64,000 nucleotides of DNA from Micromonospora chokoriensis (GTDB taxonomy: Bacteria > Actinomycetota > Actinomycetes > Mycobacteriales > Micromonosporaceae), in contig NZ_LT607409.1 in the NCBI RefSeq assembly GCF_900091505.1, positions 5,580,001 to 5,644,000 on the forward strand, written 5' to 3'. The translations under genes and the position numbers were made by a program. The notes under the pieces are model-generated. The model searched no databases. It worked only from the letters and a program-made list of their open reading frames with translations, and had not been told where the DNA came from. Of this stretch, positions 63,382 to 64,000 are shown piece by piece; within the stretch, counting starts at the first letter, position 1; each line of letters opens with the position of its first letter.

Positions 63382-64000
63382 GTGAGCGCTGTGAGGTCGG
63401 GTGTTCGACGGTGGCGGCGTAGCGGTTGCCGGCGGCGATGCTCAGGCCGAACAGGTCGGCCAGTCGGCGGACGTCTCCGTTGGTGGCCTGGGCTTCGTCG
63501 AGGATGCGGTCTTGGCGGATGTCGGTGGCGGACAACCGGGGTCCGGTAGCCTTCCAGATCCAGGTTCGGCTGACGGGAGCGTCGGTGTTGGCGGTTCGGG
63601 TGGTCACGAACAGGTAGGCATTGTTGGTGCGTGGCCACCGGCTGCGGCGGTAGTCGAGCCAAGCGGCCAGTGCCTGCTGAACGGGCTCGGCCAGGGGTAT
63701 CGCCCGGTCGTAGACGTGCAGCATTCGGTCGCGGACGTCGGTGAGCCGCAGCATCTGCACCTGGCTGGTGCGCACCCCGTGGAAAGCGATGAGCGCGGCG
63801 ACCGCGGCGTGTGCGGGGTTGGTCGAGGCCAGGGCCTGCGGTAGCGCGGTGAGGTCGACCGGGAGCGGCTGCCGGGTCTCGTGCCGACCGGTGGCGATCC
63901 GGGCGGTCGGGTCGGTGAAGATCATCTTCCGGGCCTTTAGCAGTCGAAAGATCGACTTGAGCCCTTGGCCGACCTGTGACCGCGGGTTTCCCGATGGCAG
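63378..64000 (-). CDS. Tyrosine recombinase-like integrase, C-terminal part
   Basis: Runs in from beyond 64000; about 207 codons visible. It contains LIFHGV-type sequence (AALIAFHGVRTSQVQMLRLT), the beta-hairpin and helix WLDYRRSRWPRTNNAYLFVT, RLSATDIRQDRILDEAQATN and a tail AAGNRYAATVEHP, as in actinobacterial recombinases that end ...TVEHPDLTALT. A one-base deletion after VEHP shifts the frame, so the in-frame reading continues to 62966; the ancestral stop would be TAA at 63380-63378. The catalytic Arg/His/Tyr pattern is incomplete in the visible part. Confidence 0.65.
   Translation of the reverse strand, partial: AIGKPAVTGRPRAQVDLSTAKGPEDDLHRPDRPDRHRSARDPAAAPGRPHRATAGPGLDQPRTRRGRRAHRFPRGAHQPGADAAAHRRPRPNAARLRPGDTPGRARSAGTGRLARLPPQPVATHQQCLPVRDHPNRQHRRSRQPNLDLEGYRTPVVRHRHPPRPHPRRSPGHQRRRPPTGRPVRPEHRRRQPLRRHRRTPDLTALT

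Noticed and set aside
1..64000. CRISPR array or rRNA operon
   Set aside because: No regularly spaced repeats and no rRNA-like conserved stretches were seen.

Overview
The window is GC-rich actinobacterial chromosomal DNA. GTG starts, F420-type enzymes, WXG100/mycosin genes, MAB_1171c-type operons and DUF6210/DUF6924-type proteins fit a Micromonospora-like member of the Micromonosporaceae. That placement is an inference from gene content, because no rRNA or other marker lies in the window.

Layout. 1-8 kb: a partial hypothetical gene, a tRNA-Lys-like gene whose anticodon loop is expanded by about 55 nt, a divergent MFS exporter/LysR pair, an F420-dependent oxidoreductase, a transglutaminase-like protein, an AbiEii-type nucleotidyltransferase fused to an unknown N-terminal region, and a dehalogenase-like hydrolase. 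8-12 kb: a META-like lipoprotein and a large membrane protein. 12-15.6 kb: a five-gene operon of XRE regulator, two ImmA/IrrE-like metallopeptidases (one with a degenerate zinc motif), a MAB_1171c-type membrane protein and a PAP2-like phosphatase.

15.7-31 kb is the most striking block: eight genes on the minus strand. Five of them, joined by short overlaps, match the E. coli yehI-yehL-yehM-yehP-yehQ set (DUF4132, MoxR AAA+ ATPase, DUF5682, vWA, SWIM), with DUF5682 and vWA fused here. Upstream in the same direction sit a hypothetical gene, a small protein resembling effector-associated partner proteins, and a caspase-EAL fusion that keeps the catalytic residues of both domains. I read this as a candidate conflict/signalling system combining proteolysis with c-di-GMP hydrolysis.

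31.7-40.7 kb: a polytopic membrane protein, a LAL-type LuxR regulator, an MFS remnant, SRPBCC and SDR proteins and a secreted tannase-like esterase. 40.9-49 kb is patchy: several small conserved actinobacterial proteins (VOC, DUF6210, DUF6924, S1-like), a PucR-type regulator, a small exported protein with a strong terminator, and decayed IS481/IS5 fragments. 48.7-52 kb: an M48 membrane protease with a small partner. 53-64 kb looks like a decayed integrative element: a truncated aminoglycoside adenylyltransferase-like gene, a VirB8-like membrane protein, a small type VII secretion locus (two substrates plus mycosin, no ATPase), a methyltransferase-like/XF1762 pair, a secreted cysteine-rich protein, IS remnants and the C-terminal part of a tyrosine recombinase that runs off the window end. 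Two perfect palindromes of 38 and 28 bp flank the intergenic region next to the mycosin. I saw no rRNA genes and no CRISPR array.
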